Positions 35,401 through 47,873 of a DNA stretch of 64,000 bases are shown piece after piece. The position numbers and the translations under genes were made by a program. The DNA lies in assembly GCA_914767715.1 (NCBI GenBank), contig OU612070.1, positions 20,386,025 to 20,450,024 on the forward strand, read 5' to 3'. A model generated the notes under the pieces. The model was not told where the DNA came from, made no database searches, and was given only the letters and a program-made list of their open reading frames with translations. Position 1 is the stretch's first letter. Every line of letters starts with the position of its first letter. This DNA is from Membranipora membranacea (taxonomy: Eukaryota; Bryozoa; Gymnolaemata; Cheilostomatida; Membraniporidae).

Positions 35401-38400
35401 TAATATACTATAGCAGTATACTAATTCGGACTTGGCTCCAAACTATTCTACATAATACTATATGATTATGATAGGTGGATTGTATAAACACCTTGTATTT
35501 AGCATAGAATGGATGTCTTCCACCGATTATCTCCATGTCTTGTTTTCTGGTAAGCTGACACCTCGCTGGTCTCTTTAATCTGAAAAGTTAGAACCACACT
35601 CAAACAACATGAATGTTTTGCAAGTAAACTAATTTGACAACACAACACTTTTAAAAGTTACAGGTAAAAGTTTTCTTACAGACCATCCTTGTTATGCAAG
35701 CCACCCAAATGAGTGGACGGTTTATTGTCTGAAAAATCGAGTATGATCCAATTTGCTTGTATTTGGAGTTGCTCTCCATTTCAGTCGCTGGCGGCTCACC
35801 ACTGGAATGAGAGCGACCTGAAATACAAGCAGATTGGATCAAATTCTGCTTAGGGTGTACAATCCTTCAATATATAAATAAGATCTCGGCTAAATAGGTG
35901 GCTAAAGTGATTTTTGAGTGTAATAGTCATATGTATATAGTAAAAGTATTATATTAGAAAAGAAAAGGTAACAGGAAAAAATTTCCAAGAAATATACGGG
36001 CCATATTCTTGTAACAACAGACCTATGGGCTGCCAGGGCAGTAGGCACTGCTACAATAGACGGTTTTGTTTCTTTACCGCCAAATGCACCACCTAAAACA
36101 TAAATAAAGGAACAAGGTAAGAAAAAGAAGGTAAGAAAATGCACCAAAGCTGTTGACCTAACCATACACTATGGTGGCTAAATATGTTATCACAAGCATT
36201 TGGAGCTACCCCCTCACAAGTGTAGTCTTGGGTGTACCAACTAGAGAGTGAGAACCTTAGCCAATCAGAGCCAACATATTGGCTAGAGTACCTTGATAAA
36301 TGGATGAGATTGGAAACCTACCAGCGCGTTTGATTCTAACATTGATTTTATTCATAGGCACATTCAGAGCGGCACTCACATCCTGATGGATGAGACCAGA
36401 ACCCTGCGCAGCCACGTGTACCTCCATCTCGTCATTCTCTGTCGGTACACAGACTGCACACTGAAATATAACAAAACATCCACTAACTCAAGAAGTTTGA
36501 GCAGCATCCATCGCTCCGGTGTCAGGTATCATCTATAGTTTTTGCATAACGTTATTTACTGCATCATGTTTCCCATTGCTGTCTACATGTTTTCAATGCA
36601 TTTCAGTTAATGTACAATTATAAAAGCTAGAATCATGTGGTTTAAAAAAATTGCATTAAATCTTCAGATTACTACTGATGTGTCAATGAAGGAATTTAGA
36701 ATTGGGACAAGCAGTTCCTGAAACTGAAAAGAGAATATATCACGTTAAGACATCAAAATTGGTAGTTAGTGAAGCATCCATGGCAAGAAGTCTCCAAGTC
36801 ACTAGTTGGATTTTAGCTAGGGTGCTAATTGCCAAGCTTAAAAAACTGGCCTATTATTAAACACACTAGAGAATGTCTGTGCTACCTCTGGTAGACACAC
36901 AAAAACTAAATACTGTATGTCGATCATGAAAGTTCAAAGATCAGGAGACAACCTGAGTTTCCAGATAGAAATGGCATTGCCCTCCAGTAGATAATTCTCC
37001 TGTTAAGGTGAAGTCTGACTTAGAAAAGCCCTCTTCCACATCTCCTTTCCACAGTTGTACAGGTTCAGCTTGTAGGTATGAGTTGGCTGCTATTGCTTCC
37101 TATAAACAACAGTCATCTAGTAAAGTATAGTATGATGTGTATGTGTGAAGGCAATCTGTAACTGTGGCAGAAAGTAATCTGAGTGCAGGTGATAGATATC
37201 AAAACAACACGATTGTGATCATTTATTGAACCAAAACTAGAAATCATATTCCAACCCAAGCAACTACTAGAAAATTTTCCAGATTAGTTCGCTTATTTGG
37301 CATATTTTTATGGGTGATGAGGCCAATGATAACAGAGATGGCATTGATCTCCATGAAAATCCTGGGTTAATGTTGCATTTTGAGAAGGATGGCAGTGGTT
37401 TTTAAGCCAACACTCATCATTGATGTTAGTCTGAGCCCCTAGAATTACAGACCCCCCCCCCCTACCTGAAGACACCCCACACGATGGCCGGGGAAATTGA
37501 CATAATTGAGCTCATACCTGTATATTGTCATTACACTATCAAAATTAATATCTTATGGTGTTATGGCACAAACTTGAACACTTTGACTTGTCATGTACCT
37601 TTATATTGAGTACAGCTGGTAGTTCCTCATACTCTATCTTGACCATCTTCGCTGCCTCATTAGCCTTCTTTTGTGTATCAGCTACTACTGCACCGATGAG
37701 ATGACCAACACAGGTAACCTGACAAAATATAGATTTAGGATAACTGCTGGACTTTCTCTCAAGAAAACAAATAAATATGAGTTGTGCTACTTGTTTCCTT
37801 TTTTATAGACCCGCCTTAATCATGACCACATCTAGAGTGAAGAATCAACCCGTTTCTGATTAGAAATCTTGTTGATTAATCTTAGTCTGAGCCCCCAGAT
37901 TCTTGCCCCTCCCTGTCTGATACAGACCCCCCTCCCCTCCGGTAAATCTAAACAAGTACATGAAGTGTTCAAGCACCTTGTAGCTCTAAACAAAGATGAC
38001 AATTTCTGTAGTTATCATTTGCTATTTTTGGAGCATTATAGTCGTATAGTCCATAACAATATAGCGACAGAAATAAAAAATTTGGACTCCAGCTCTAAAA
38101 ATAACAATACTCATACCAGGCAAATTACTACTTGTCCTGATTTGGTTCTGTGGGCTAAGACATAACATCAGCATTACATGTCAATGTTGCATTGTGGAAA
38201 GTTTGCGATATTCAAACATAGATGACTCATTACCTCATCTGTAGCCATGAGCTGCTCCTCTATGAAGAAGCGGTTCTGTCCTGGTATATCTTTGTGGCAG
38301 AAAAAGTCTCTTACACCAGGAGAGGATAACGCCTCACTAGCATCTATCGATAAGATCTTAGCATGTGCTAAAGTAGATGTCACTAGACCAACAAAAACCT

Positions 38401-41400
38401 CCTCTAAAAAATACAATTCCCACATGTGATTTTGGTTTCAACCACTTGGTTTTTTACTTTGAGTTATAAGGTGCATCTAACTACGGTCATGCCCTGTGCT
38501 CCGGTCATTTGTAGTGGATGTCACTAGACAAGCAAAAACTAAGAAATACGAATCTCTTATGGGACTAGCCAATGCATGAGCTCTGATAAGAGCCAACACA
38601 CTGGTGAAAGACGAAAGTGAAATACCAAGCAGTGTTACTTCCTCCCCTTTTATCCGGCCTAACAATCACCATGCTAATTTGGTGCTTCAGTTTCTTTTTA
38701 AATAAATAGCCCATGTTCCACCAGGGAGGGTGGGATATTTGAGCACCTTTGAAAGGAGTTATGTCCTCGACATATCGAGCTTCTCCAGTAGCATGTAGCT
38801 CTGCAGACTTATGCAGTATTGGCTTCCAGCAATCACCTTGACCTTCCTCTTCTGATAGCTGATACACCTGTACAGCTTTACTGCTGCTATTATACAGAGG
38901 AGATACAGCGCTCATCTCACCAGCGCTCACAACCCCATCTGTCTGTAATTTTATGTTTAAAAACTTGTAGATATACAATCTGCAACTGTCGACATGTTAT
39001 ATGGCCCTTTTCATAAATCCAATGGCCACAGAAGGTAAAAGTGATCACAGAAATAAATTTTGCATTAAGGCCGAATTCGGTGGGTACAAAAAAACTGTAT
39101 ATACTGTTGAAATGATGAAACGAAACAATAGAGATGAGTTTCCAATGAAAATAATATTGGTCGTGAATAGCAAATTCTGTGATGAAATTTTGGTGGCTGT
39201 ACAAAATCACAACAAAAACTTCAATAAATTATTTTGATGGTGAATGACAGAATAAAGTCAGTAAACATACCAATCCACCTGTGATAAGCTGCTGCCTGAT
39301 ATTCACAAAGGATTTGTAGAACAGACCAATCACTAGAGATTTTTTATACTCATCAATAACATCATTCCTCGCAGTCAGTTCTTCCTCCAACATTGACAGA
39401 CTTAAACTCATTGTGTCATCATCCCAGTGCCTGATTATAAATAACCGCATATCCTTCAATGCAACATGAGGCGAAAATTCCCATGAAGATTAGGTCATTC
39501 TTTTTCTTTTCATCATTTACCCAAGCCATGGAAAATTCTATATGGCACTGTAATTGACTGGATCTTACTCGGAATTCCAGAAAATTGCTTTGTGGGTTGT
39601 TCATTAAGGATGTTATTAGTAAAATGACAACAGGTTATGATTTGTGATCAATCATAATGTTAATGAGCATTATTAGGTCTACAATTTTTCCGCCCATTAT
39701 TTGGTATTAGGAGTTGGTTGAACTCAGGGCGCAAATGATTGTTTTGAGGTATTTAGTGAGAATGTGTTGATAACCCAAATGATCAATTCAAATTCTAGCT
39801 ACCTTGAAAAAGGTCCAAACCTTAATTTCTACCTTGGGGTCTTTCTCAGAACAATATAACTAACCGAAACACCAAAGAACGTTTCACCACCTCTCTAATA
39901 CAACACAGACCTCATATAATCACATCTATAATGATCTATCAGAAAAAATATGAACATTGTCCAGCTTTTGTAAATCAACTCTTCCCTGGAGAGAATTCCC
40001 TTGAGACAAGTTATTATATGTGATTCCAACACCTTTCTTTCTATTTCACCAAGCAAGGGATTCATATCATGTGGACAACTACCACACTAAGCGTTGTGGC
40101 GTTATCAATTTGTGTTCATAAAAAAATTAATTCAAATCAATGCAGTTACCTGCCCAAAAGTTTATCACCAGTTTGAGCGAGCAGTATTGGCTTAGGTCCT
40201 GTTACTCCTCCAAAAAATAAAGCTATCTCTGCAATGACGTCGGAATTTGCAACAAATTTGACTTTCACGGCTGAGTTAACTACAGCCAAATCAAACTCCC
40301 GCCTTAGTGCATGCTTGTGAGCTACAAAATACTCCGGCTACAATATAGAAAGATAAGATAATCACAGATTGATTCAGGAGCGCTAGTTATTACGACTGGT
40401 TGCTGAGATGCCACATTAAGCTGGTTTGGTGTTGTTGAGTTTGGTATATTGTGGACATTGATCACCACAGACAGAGTACATAAAGCAACACAGAGTTACA
40501 GTATTGCTGGGTTGACACTAAAACTCAGAGATTCAAAGTTGTCCTCTCAACATCAATGTGTGGAAAACTCCATTACCCAGTATCTGAATAAGCACTGGTC
40601 ATAACAAGCATTGATCGAGCTCTAATAGAACTTGATTGATGATTGTTATGTTCTTTACTAAAGTGACAAGAATCTGATGAGTGTAACAACAAAAGGCTTA
40701 ATAAGTGCTCGATTCAAAGTAGAAACAGAACTCATTTTTATCAACTGTGCCTATTCAAGTTTGTACTCAAGCATACTTTTCCCTCTGTTAGTCTCTATAG
40801 TCTCTAGTAATCTCTGAGGTTCAAAATTTAATGTAAGGGCACCTCATAGGCTATTTCAGCCAACTTTGCTTATAGTGACGGAAACTGGAAGAAAGTACTT
40901 TAATTCAAACTAAATTATGCGATAGAAGATAGAAGAAACGTCACTTTGGTCTATTATATCAATCCCCTAACTATTAGTCGCTTACCTGAGAGAGTTTTGG
41001 TATAATAATAGAGTGGAGTATCTCATCTGTGCTTAGAGCTGAGCTTCCTCTAAAGATATTCTCAGATATGACCACCTCACGACTCTGAATAATTCCATTA
41101 CCTACACAATACATAGTAATAAATGTTTTGAAGTCTAAGATGTTCATCTTATTCTTTCCCCAAGCAAATTATGAAGCAGGTAATGAAGTAATAAAAATGT
41201 TTCATAGTCTACCGGTTAAGAATAAGATTCAAATTTATAATCATGGAGGAAGGCAAAAAGGCTTTAAATACTTCGGAAGGACCACAGCAATAAATAGTCT
41301 GGCAGCTAGTTCTGCAGTAATTATGCAATATTTTCACATTTAGAAAATCCAGAGCACTTGTGAGTGAAAATTATGTGTAGTGTTAGGAATTGTCCTCCCT

Positions 41401-44400
41401 TCTCATCTAAGAGCTATGAGGTATTTATGCGCCCTAGTGCTGTGCCACCATAATAGGCTTACACTTCAAAATACATTTAATTGCCATTCTTTCCCACATA
41501 AGTTCAAAATAGATATAGTTCCATTGTCAGGAGACATTTTACAACAGTAGATAACTTCATTTAATAATTTTTACAGTTGTCTCAAGTAGATAGAAGTATT
41601 AGCTTATTAGTTTGGCACAGCACTAGGGCGCATAAATACCTAATAGCTCTTAGATGAGAAGGGAGGACAATCCCTAACACTACACATAATTTTTACCCAG
41701 AAGTGCTCTGAATTTTCTAAATGATAAAACATTGCAAAATTACTGCAGACCTACCTGCCAGACTATATATTGCTGTGGTCCTTCCGTAGTCTTTAAGAGA
41801 AGGAAATGCCTTTAGATGAACTTACTGAGTGACATAATTCTCATTCTAGCACCAGAAGCTAGCAGTAGTGGTGTTAGATCTGATACATAATGGCCTGCAG
41901 TTGCATTATCTATCAAATTACCTCCTACAGTCTGTAAAAAAGGAAATCAAAAAAATGATCAAACACATCAACTTTTAAGACTGTCTGCACAGAAGTGCTT
42001 GGTCCACAATGCAAACATTGAATTTTTGAGGCGTCAACAGTGGTTTGCTGGCCCAGCGCGACAAAGTAATAACTGGCAAAACCAAAAAAATGGAGTTAGG
42101 ACCACTTCTGAATCCTGGAGGTTGTTTTGCTTATTCCAAATCAAATCAAATAAAAAATGGCTGAAAATTGTAGTTTAAATATTGATTAGCCCATATATCA
42201 TATAAAGTATTATATATATTTGGACACAAAAGGCCCATTATCTCAGTTTGACAAAAGCGCCAGTTAGTACTTTATTGCTTGGCCAGCATTGGCTTGATGT
42301 GCATGAGAATGATAACAATAACTGGTATAATTATCTTCATAATACGGGCCTTCAGCCTAGTTGTTCGAAGTTTCAAAGCTAGAATACATATCAGATAAAA
42401 GCATAAAAAAACTTTTGACACTTACAGAGACATTCCTAATTTGTTCGCTTCCATAATGCTGAAAAATATCGATGAAATGCTTGTAGCTTCTGGTCTCCTC
42501 TTCAGGTAATCTGTCTATCTCCCCCTGAAGAGCTCTCATTAAGTTTGTGATCGTCACAGCTGATCCAACTTCTAAACCATTTTCCGTAGGGTTGATGGCT
42601 TGTAGAGTTTCTAGATGACTGAGCGATATGTATGTAATGGGATGCGCGCTGCTGTTCCCAACACCTATTCATTCAATGATAGAAAGAATTCAATGCTAAA
42701 ATGATTTTTCTTACTTCAGTGGATTATCTGGAAATTAGAATCTACCCAGTCTAAGTGCTAGGACAGTGGTAATAATGGGGGGGAGTGTTTTGTGGTGCTA
42801 TGCTATCCTACATCAATGGCGATGGTAGCTCCGCACCACAAACACTTTCCAGTTACAACCATTTGAAAACTCGGAATATTGTTCCTTGCATTTAATGCAT
42901 AATTCAAATTTGTTCCCACATTTCCATTACAAGACAAGCACCACTCATAATGTGAGATCATGAAATGTATTTATTTAATTGTTTAAATGCTCAGGCAAAC
43001 CTGCAGTGACGTTGCCACCTATCAGCCTGGCCTCAGGATTTTCATGTTTATGTTTTAACAAAGATTCCAGGTCAGCAGGTCTGTACCACTTCACCTTGGC
43101 TCCTTCATAACATTTACTCTCTGCACTGTACATATTTACCTGCAATACATATTTAGTAGATTAAGTTTGAGCCATTTTGCAACACTGGAGTTGTCCCTTC
43201 TATTGACATGGGGTGCAACTCTGAGTCCTTCCAGACCCATCAACGCAAATATTATTTCTTGTAAAACTACTGAAGGAAGTTTATATTAGATATTGATTAA
43301 CGAATTGAACTGCATTGAAAGTGAGAATTGCAAGGGGCAGGAAACAAGTTTAGTAGTAGAGGATAGGAGTACTCATTGGTAGAGGCATTGAATAGCCTAT
43401 GTGTTGGCGCTGATAGGCTTGTGGGAGGGAAAGAGCCTATGTAGGTCAGATGGTACTTTCCTGAAAGTACCTGATATTCTTGTGAATGTGAGAGTAATTA
43501 AGTTTCACTTTCACTATAATTCAATATGTACTTTCAGTGTCCCAGCATTGGCTCTCTTTCCCACCCAAAAACTAATCAGTACAGAGCCAACGCTTGCAAT
43601 GAATTAACTATGAAACAATTGGCTATCCGATAATATATATGTCTAGAATTTGCTGAGGAAGTTTGTGTACCATAAGTTCAGGCGGGAATATTGATTCCTG
43701 TGTTGGCTCATAGTCACACAACTCCTCTCTGTCTGAATTCACTTCGCTTTGTGGTGGCTGGTTTTTGCAGCATTTATCTCCCATCGGGCAGAATGAAGAG
43801 GACTTAGCAGCATTCTGAAATCCCTTTAGTATAGGTCTGTAACCAGTACACCTGCACAAGTTACCTAAACAAAATGAAGAACGGGAAATATAATTGTCTG
43901 GGAAAGAGTATCACTGTCAGGATTTATCAATCATACCAGAGAGGAAGTAGTCTGAGCCCTCCAGACTCTTGCCCCCTGCCTGATTGCCCCATGGCCGAAG
44001 AACCAATGCTGATATGGGCTAGATGTAATACGCATCAATAATACAGTACCTTAACCGTTCGGTTCAGTTTTAATTGTTGATGGAACTGGCAATTCTACCA
44101 AAACAAAAGCCCCATATTTATATCTATGAAGGCACTCAAAGAAAAACTGAATATACCAGTTTAGGTATACTTGATAGAACTGGTCATGAGAACGTCTACT
44201 TTTCCGGATGTACAAGTATTTAAATAAACCAAAGACAAAGATATGTTTGTATCGCCGCCGACTGTTGGAGTACCAATCTACATATATAAACATCCCTCAC
44301 CAATAGGCTAGTCATAAATTATGCTTAAACCAAAATTCGGCTCTCTTAAGTCCTAAACTATATTTATGACCCACCAGATTACACCGTAGGAATGAGTAAT

Positions 44401-47400
44401 TAAGCCCATGCACTAAAGAGGGAGACAAAGTTTGTGGTCGTTACTCTTGAATCCAATATAGATCTTTTAAATCTCACGACAATATTATATGTAAAAAAAA
44501 ATAAATTAGCAGATGCTTCAAACATTACAACCGTCAACCATGCCTTGGCTTCAATAGTATGCGGGACATCACACATCTACATCACACATCATATAGATGG
44601 CAATAAATTTTATGACAAAGAAAGACCAACAACTGTACTACAGAAAACTGTAGTGTGAGTTATGCTAAGCATATAGCCAAGGAAACATGGATACTAAAAA
44701 TTATGCTCTCCAGATGCTAATGGAATTCCATGTCATACATATGAAAGCATAACACATAAATCTTGCAAGAACTTTTTATTGCGTGCGAGGGTCAATGGGC
44801 AAGGGTGGACAGTTGGTTGCTGGGCTCGGTTTTGCCTCGGTTGGCTGGTTGTGATGGATGCTGTGTAACAACTTGTAGGTCCACTGCCAAACTAATCATG
44901 GACAACCCCTTAGAACCCTGGCTTTCATTCACATCTATTTTTAACTTTTAATCTACACCATTATTATGTTGTCAATCCCATAGATTTAATACCATTATCA
45001 AATCTATGGTAAAACCTGGCAAAATTAAAACAGAAATTGGCAAAAATGTCTTCCCTTTATCAGTAGATATCGATAATGTAACCTGGTACCTGCTAATGAC
45101 TTTTCCATTAGGTCTTGACTAGGGTTTGGGTTGTTTCTTAGCAGCGTGTACATAGACATCACCATTCCTGGGGAGCAGAACCCACACTGAGTACCGTGTG
45201 ACTCAGCTAGCTGTTTCTGAAAATAAATAGCACTCATGTCGACATGAAAGAAATGGAAGGAAGTTGGAAACTGGATTAAACAAAATTGGTGAAAGACTGC
45301 CTGTTACAAGGTTTTACGACATCAATAAGTGTTATATTAATAGAAGTCATAGAAATTATTGGAGTCAGCGCATCTATTGAGGAAAGTACTGTCCGTCTTA
45401 TCTAGTGGCTCTAGACCGATGGCAGATAATAATGCCAACATGGTGTCTGCATCTCAAACAAACCCTCATCATACAACAGCATATTATAAAGAGAATTAAA
45501 GGTTTAATTTTATCCACTTACCTGTATGTTATGTAGCTTGGTTTGACTGTTTCCGACTCCTTCTATTGTGGTGACTGCTACACCATGCAGGGAGACCAGA
45601 GGAACGAGACAAGCATTCACTGCATTATGACTGTAGATAAAAAAGCGGACAACTCAACATCATACTATTCCCAAGTATCAAAATGTTCTGACAGGTTTAT
45701 ATTTTCCAAAAAGAAGATATATTCGCAGAAAAGGTACATCAGATCCGAATGAGCAACAAGTGGATTACCACAACGACAGAATTGTATTTAAATATAGAGT
45801 CTGATTCAAGCAAAGTAAAGTCAAGGGCCAGTCCAGTGGTTGAGTGCTCCACTCAGCTACTGGGCTTGCTATAACTATAAAAGGCCTGTGGACATTGCCA
45901 TTACAGCCATTGCAAAACCTGATATGTGATTGATACTATGTATTTGCCACACCACTGCCCATTACTCACCTGACACGCTTATTTGCATGACTAAACGTTG
46001 AGAGCATAACAGTACAGGACCCACAACTCCCAACTCCACAAGCCACTTTTGTACCCCTCAATCCACCTAGATAGCAATAAGTCAAGGTTCTCAACATGTA
46101 AAATAATTATTTAAATACGAACATAGACAATGGGATGCGATACTTTATTGGAAAAATGTTTCTAGTAATCAGGAGGGGCTCTTTAAATTTAAAAGTACCA
46201 AAATCCCTTTCTGATCGCTCCTAGCTGAGCAAGTCCTACTAGGGGTCTCTTTCATCGAATTGCTCACTTATTGATGGATTTGTATACATTCTGAGTGACA
46301 GCTCTGGTGACAGGAGTTGTGCACAGTTTAAGGGTGCAACTGTGTTGGTACTGGTACGCCATTCTTCCTAGACAGGTTCTTGCGAAACAGGACAGAAATG
46401 ACTGGAAGTTAGCTGTGTGTTTGAACACCCCACATGCAGTAAAAAAACCGAGTAGCATAATTCCGGCGAACTAGGGTAGAAGAAGTGGCGAGAGTGCCAT
46501 GGGTGCCAGCGCCATGGGTGCCAGCACCTGTACCCATGAGAGGATAACACTCTTCGTATTGAAGGCTTGATTTGAGTGAACAAATTGAGAATATATTCTT
46601 GTAATACTAATTGAAAGACCCAACGGGCGAGGATTTTGAGCAAAGTTATGGCGATAATCTGGTTCAAAGAGGCTCATTCTAAATGAAGACCCACCCCCCC
46701 CCCCCCCCCCCCCCCACCCTGGTATACATGTCACTTATCAGATATTCAAACCGTAAAATCTAGGCTGAATTTGGTATCGTCTCATTTGATACATTTTTCA
46801 CATTGCTGGTTGCTATCACATATTTTACCCCTGACCCAGTAACAGTGATTCTTCATGCTGCATATTGAATGATATAAAAATCTAAGGCAGTATGCCTGCT
46901 CGGTGTTGTAACGAGTCATTAGGATGCTTGACATAGCTTGCCTGGGACATGGCTGAACCCTAGGTGTATGATTACCACCGTACATGCCTGACAGATTACT
47001 GTGATTTGAGTCAAGCACAGCATTCAATCCCTATATTTTCCCAAAGGAATTTCTAAATTGTCCGAGTTTGATTACATCAATGTGCTCAAACACTGCTGGT
47101 AGTGGTATGTCATTACCATTGGCACAGTGTTAGAAGTGGAAAATATGAGGTAGGGGAATGCCAACCAGGCCGGAGCCCCGGCCGCCGGAGCCCTGTGGTG
47201 ATTTCAGATGAAAATGCATCAATTTTAGCCATAATTCACGTCTTGCTGCAATCGTAATGGTAATGATATATAGGGGGGATGCATCCCCCTAGACAAAGAA
47301 GGAAGGGGGACACGACAAAGTTTAATAGGAAGCAAGGTTATTGGCCAACCAATTTGTCCATCTACTAAGAAAAGGATACATTTGTTGCGAAGATGATTTA

Positions 47401-47873
47401 CCAAAATCTCTTCAGGATCTGGATTCTCTTCAACCACCTGCAAAAATAGGAATATCAGATTTCTCAACTCATTAGTTGATATCAACACTATATCTGTTTA
47501 CTTGTCAAAATACTTTTCTTTGGATTTAGGATATTATTAGGTATTACATATTGCGTATTACATATCACAAATCACTAGGGTATATAAAGAGTGACTTGGC
47601 TTCTAATATCATCATTGCAACTAAAAGCGATCTTATTTTCAGATCTAAACTTTTCAGGTGTATAATAGAACAAATGAGTGAGCTTACAGCTTCTAAGCTT
47701 TATTCCATAAGTTGCAAGTTGTTGTAGTGCAGCGACCTACTATACTAAACAGACACAGACAGTGTCTGCACAATTTGCTCTCGAAACTAAGCGCAATAGC
47801 AATATTCAAACGGTCTACCTACCTTTTTCCCATTGACAAAGAACACCAGCATACTGTTACAAGGGATATCCAT
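29408..47873 (-). CDS. XDH: Xanthine dehydrogenase-like molybdoenzyme, complete, 29 exons
   Basis: Exons, all joining in phase to 1308 residues: 47873-47823, 47437-47380, 46066-45970, 45630-45522, 45216-45090, 43864-43671, 43139-43001, 42664-42426, 41931-41826, 41101-40986, 40337-40150, 39430-39271, 38942-38747, 38403-38234, 37718-37599, 37099-36953, 36460-36322, 36092-36023, 35579-35492, 35193-35107, 34380-34189, 33953-33808, 33350-33173, 32728-32600, 31976-31849, 31518-31401, 30995-30876, 30391-30257, 29587-29408. The N-terminus carries two [2Fe-2S] domains ([18 protein letters not shown] and LCRCTGYRP), then the FAD domain (VGGNLIDNA), then the molybdopterin domains ([20 protein letters not shown] and the catalytic glutamate in GIGEPPLFL). 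It oxidises hypoxanthine or xanthine to urate in the family. Glu802 (bovine numbering) is kept, as in XDH rather than aldehyde oxidase, but Arg880 aligns with Lys and Phe1009 with Tyr, so its substrate may differ. Confidence 0.93.
32535..33120. repeat. Three copies of a short intronic repeat, mixed orientation
   Basis: GCCACTAACTCGGATTGGAG at 32538 recurs as reverse complement at 33011-33047 and again forward at 33088 (GCCACTAACTTGTATTGCAG). All contain a CCGTCTGAGCAC-like end or its relic, and a partial relative is at 50436-50455. They flank exons 23 and 24 of the XDH-like gene; the 33088 copy lies just after the exon 23 donor. Confidence 0.6.
33651..33705 (+). repeat. Dispersed repeat D, copy 1 (copy 2 at 49786-49840)
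   Basis: Shared CATCA..AAAATGATGTTCT.CC.AATGTG.CAAAGC.AGCAAAACAA, about 85-90% alike. Copy 1 is in XDH intron 22 and copy 2 in a reticulon intron. Confidence 0.65.
35745..35840. repeat. 96-bp hairpin in XDH intron 18
   Basis: GATCCAATTTGCTTGTATTT (35745-35764) pairs with AAATACAAGCAGATTGGATC (35821-35840) with one mismatch. The inner parts also pair (GCTCTCCATT with AATGAGAGC). It contains an AG that could mimic an acceptor, but exon joining shows it is skipped. Confidence 0.75.
37424..37490 (+). repeat. Dispersed C-rich repeat E, copy 1 (also 37882-37935, 43949-43997, 51652-51705)
   Basis: Each copy starts TAGTCTGAGCCC and continues with a C-rich stretch (AGAYTCTTGCCCC...GCCTGAT...). Copy 1 has an 11-base C run. 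All four lie in introns of the two large minus-strand genes and in the same orientation, so they appear as G-rich sequence in the transcripts. Confidence 0.65.
38510..38550 (-). pseudogene. Relic duplicate of the start of XDH exon 14
   Basis: GTGGATGTCACTAGACAAGC resembles the exon 14 start at 38374-38400 (GTAGATGTCACTAGACCAAC) 130 bp away. It is too short and altered to be used as an exon. Confidence 0.35.
41245..41812. mobile_element. Foldback element filling XDH intron 9, about 565 bp
   Basis: The left arm 41258-41440 and right arm 41600-41795 are imperfect reverse complements. Examples: AGTCTGGCAGCTAG versus CTACCTGCCAGACT, TTGCTGTGGTCCTTCCG on both strands, GTGTAGTGTTAGGAATTGTC versus GACAATCCCTAACACTACAC, and CTAGTGCTGTGCCA versus TGGCACAGCACTAG. 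The loop is about 160 bp. A 71-codon plus-strand open frame at its edge is not credible as a gene. Confidence 0.8.
42789..42845. repeat. Short inverted repeat in XDH intron 7
   Basis: GTGTTTTGTGGTGC and GCACCACAAACAC form a hairpin around a loop of about 30 bp. Confidence 0.55.
43388..43592. mobile_element. Small foldback element in XDH intron 6
   Basis: TGTTGGCGCTGATAGGCTTG...GGGAGGGAAAGAG near 43402-43432 is matched in reverse by CTCTTTCCCACCC...CTAATCAGTACAGAGCCAACGC at 43553-43591. An inner pair is GTACTTTC / GAAAGTAC. Arms are imperfect. Confidence 0.6.
46694..46715. repeat. Poly-C tract (22 C)
   Basis: In XDH intron 2. It appears as 22 G in the transcript orientation. Confidence 0.9.

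Noticed and set aside
35643-35842. Open frame that looks like an extra XDH exon (RSHSSG...)
   Set aside because: Phase joining of exons 18 and 19 skips it and restores the family sequence; the stretch is part of a hairpin repeat.
44434-44951. Two plus-strand open frames inside XDH intron 5
   Set aside because: No splice signals, motifs or family resemblance; lengths expected by chance.
29408-47873. Assignment of the molybdoenzyme as aldehyde oxidase
   Set aside because: The Glu in AFGGKE (bovine Glu802) is kept, whereas aldehyde oxidases replace it; overall motifs fit XDH better, despite the Arg880 change.
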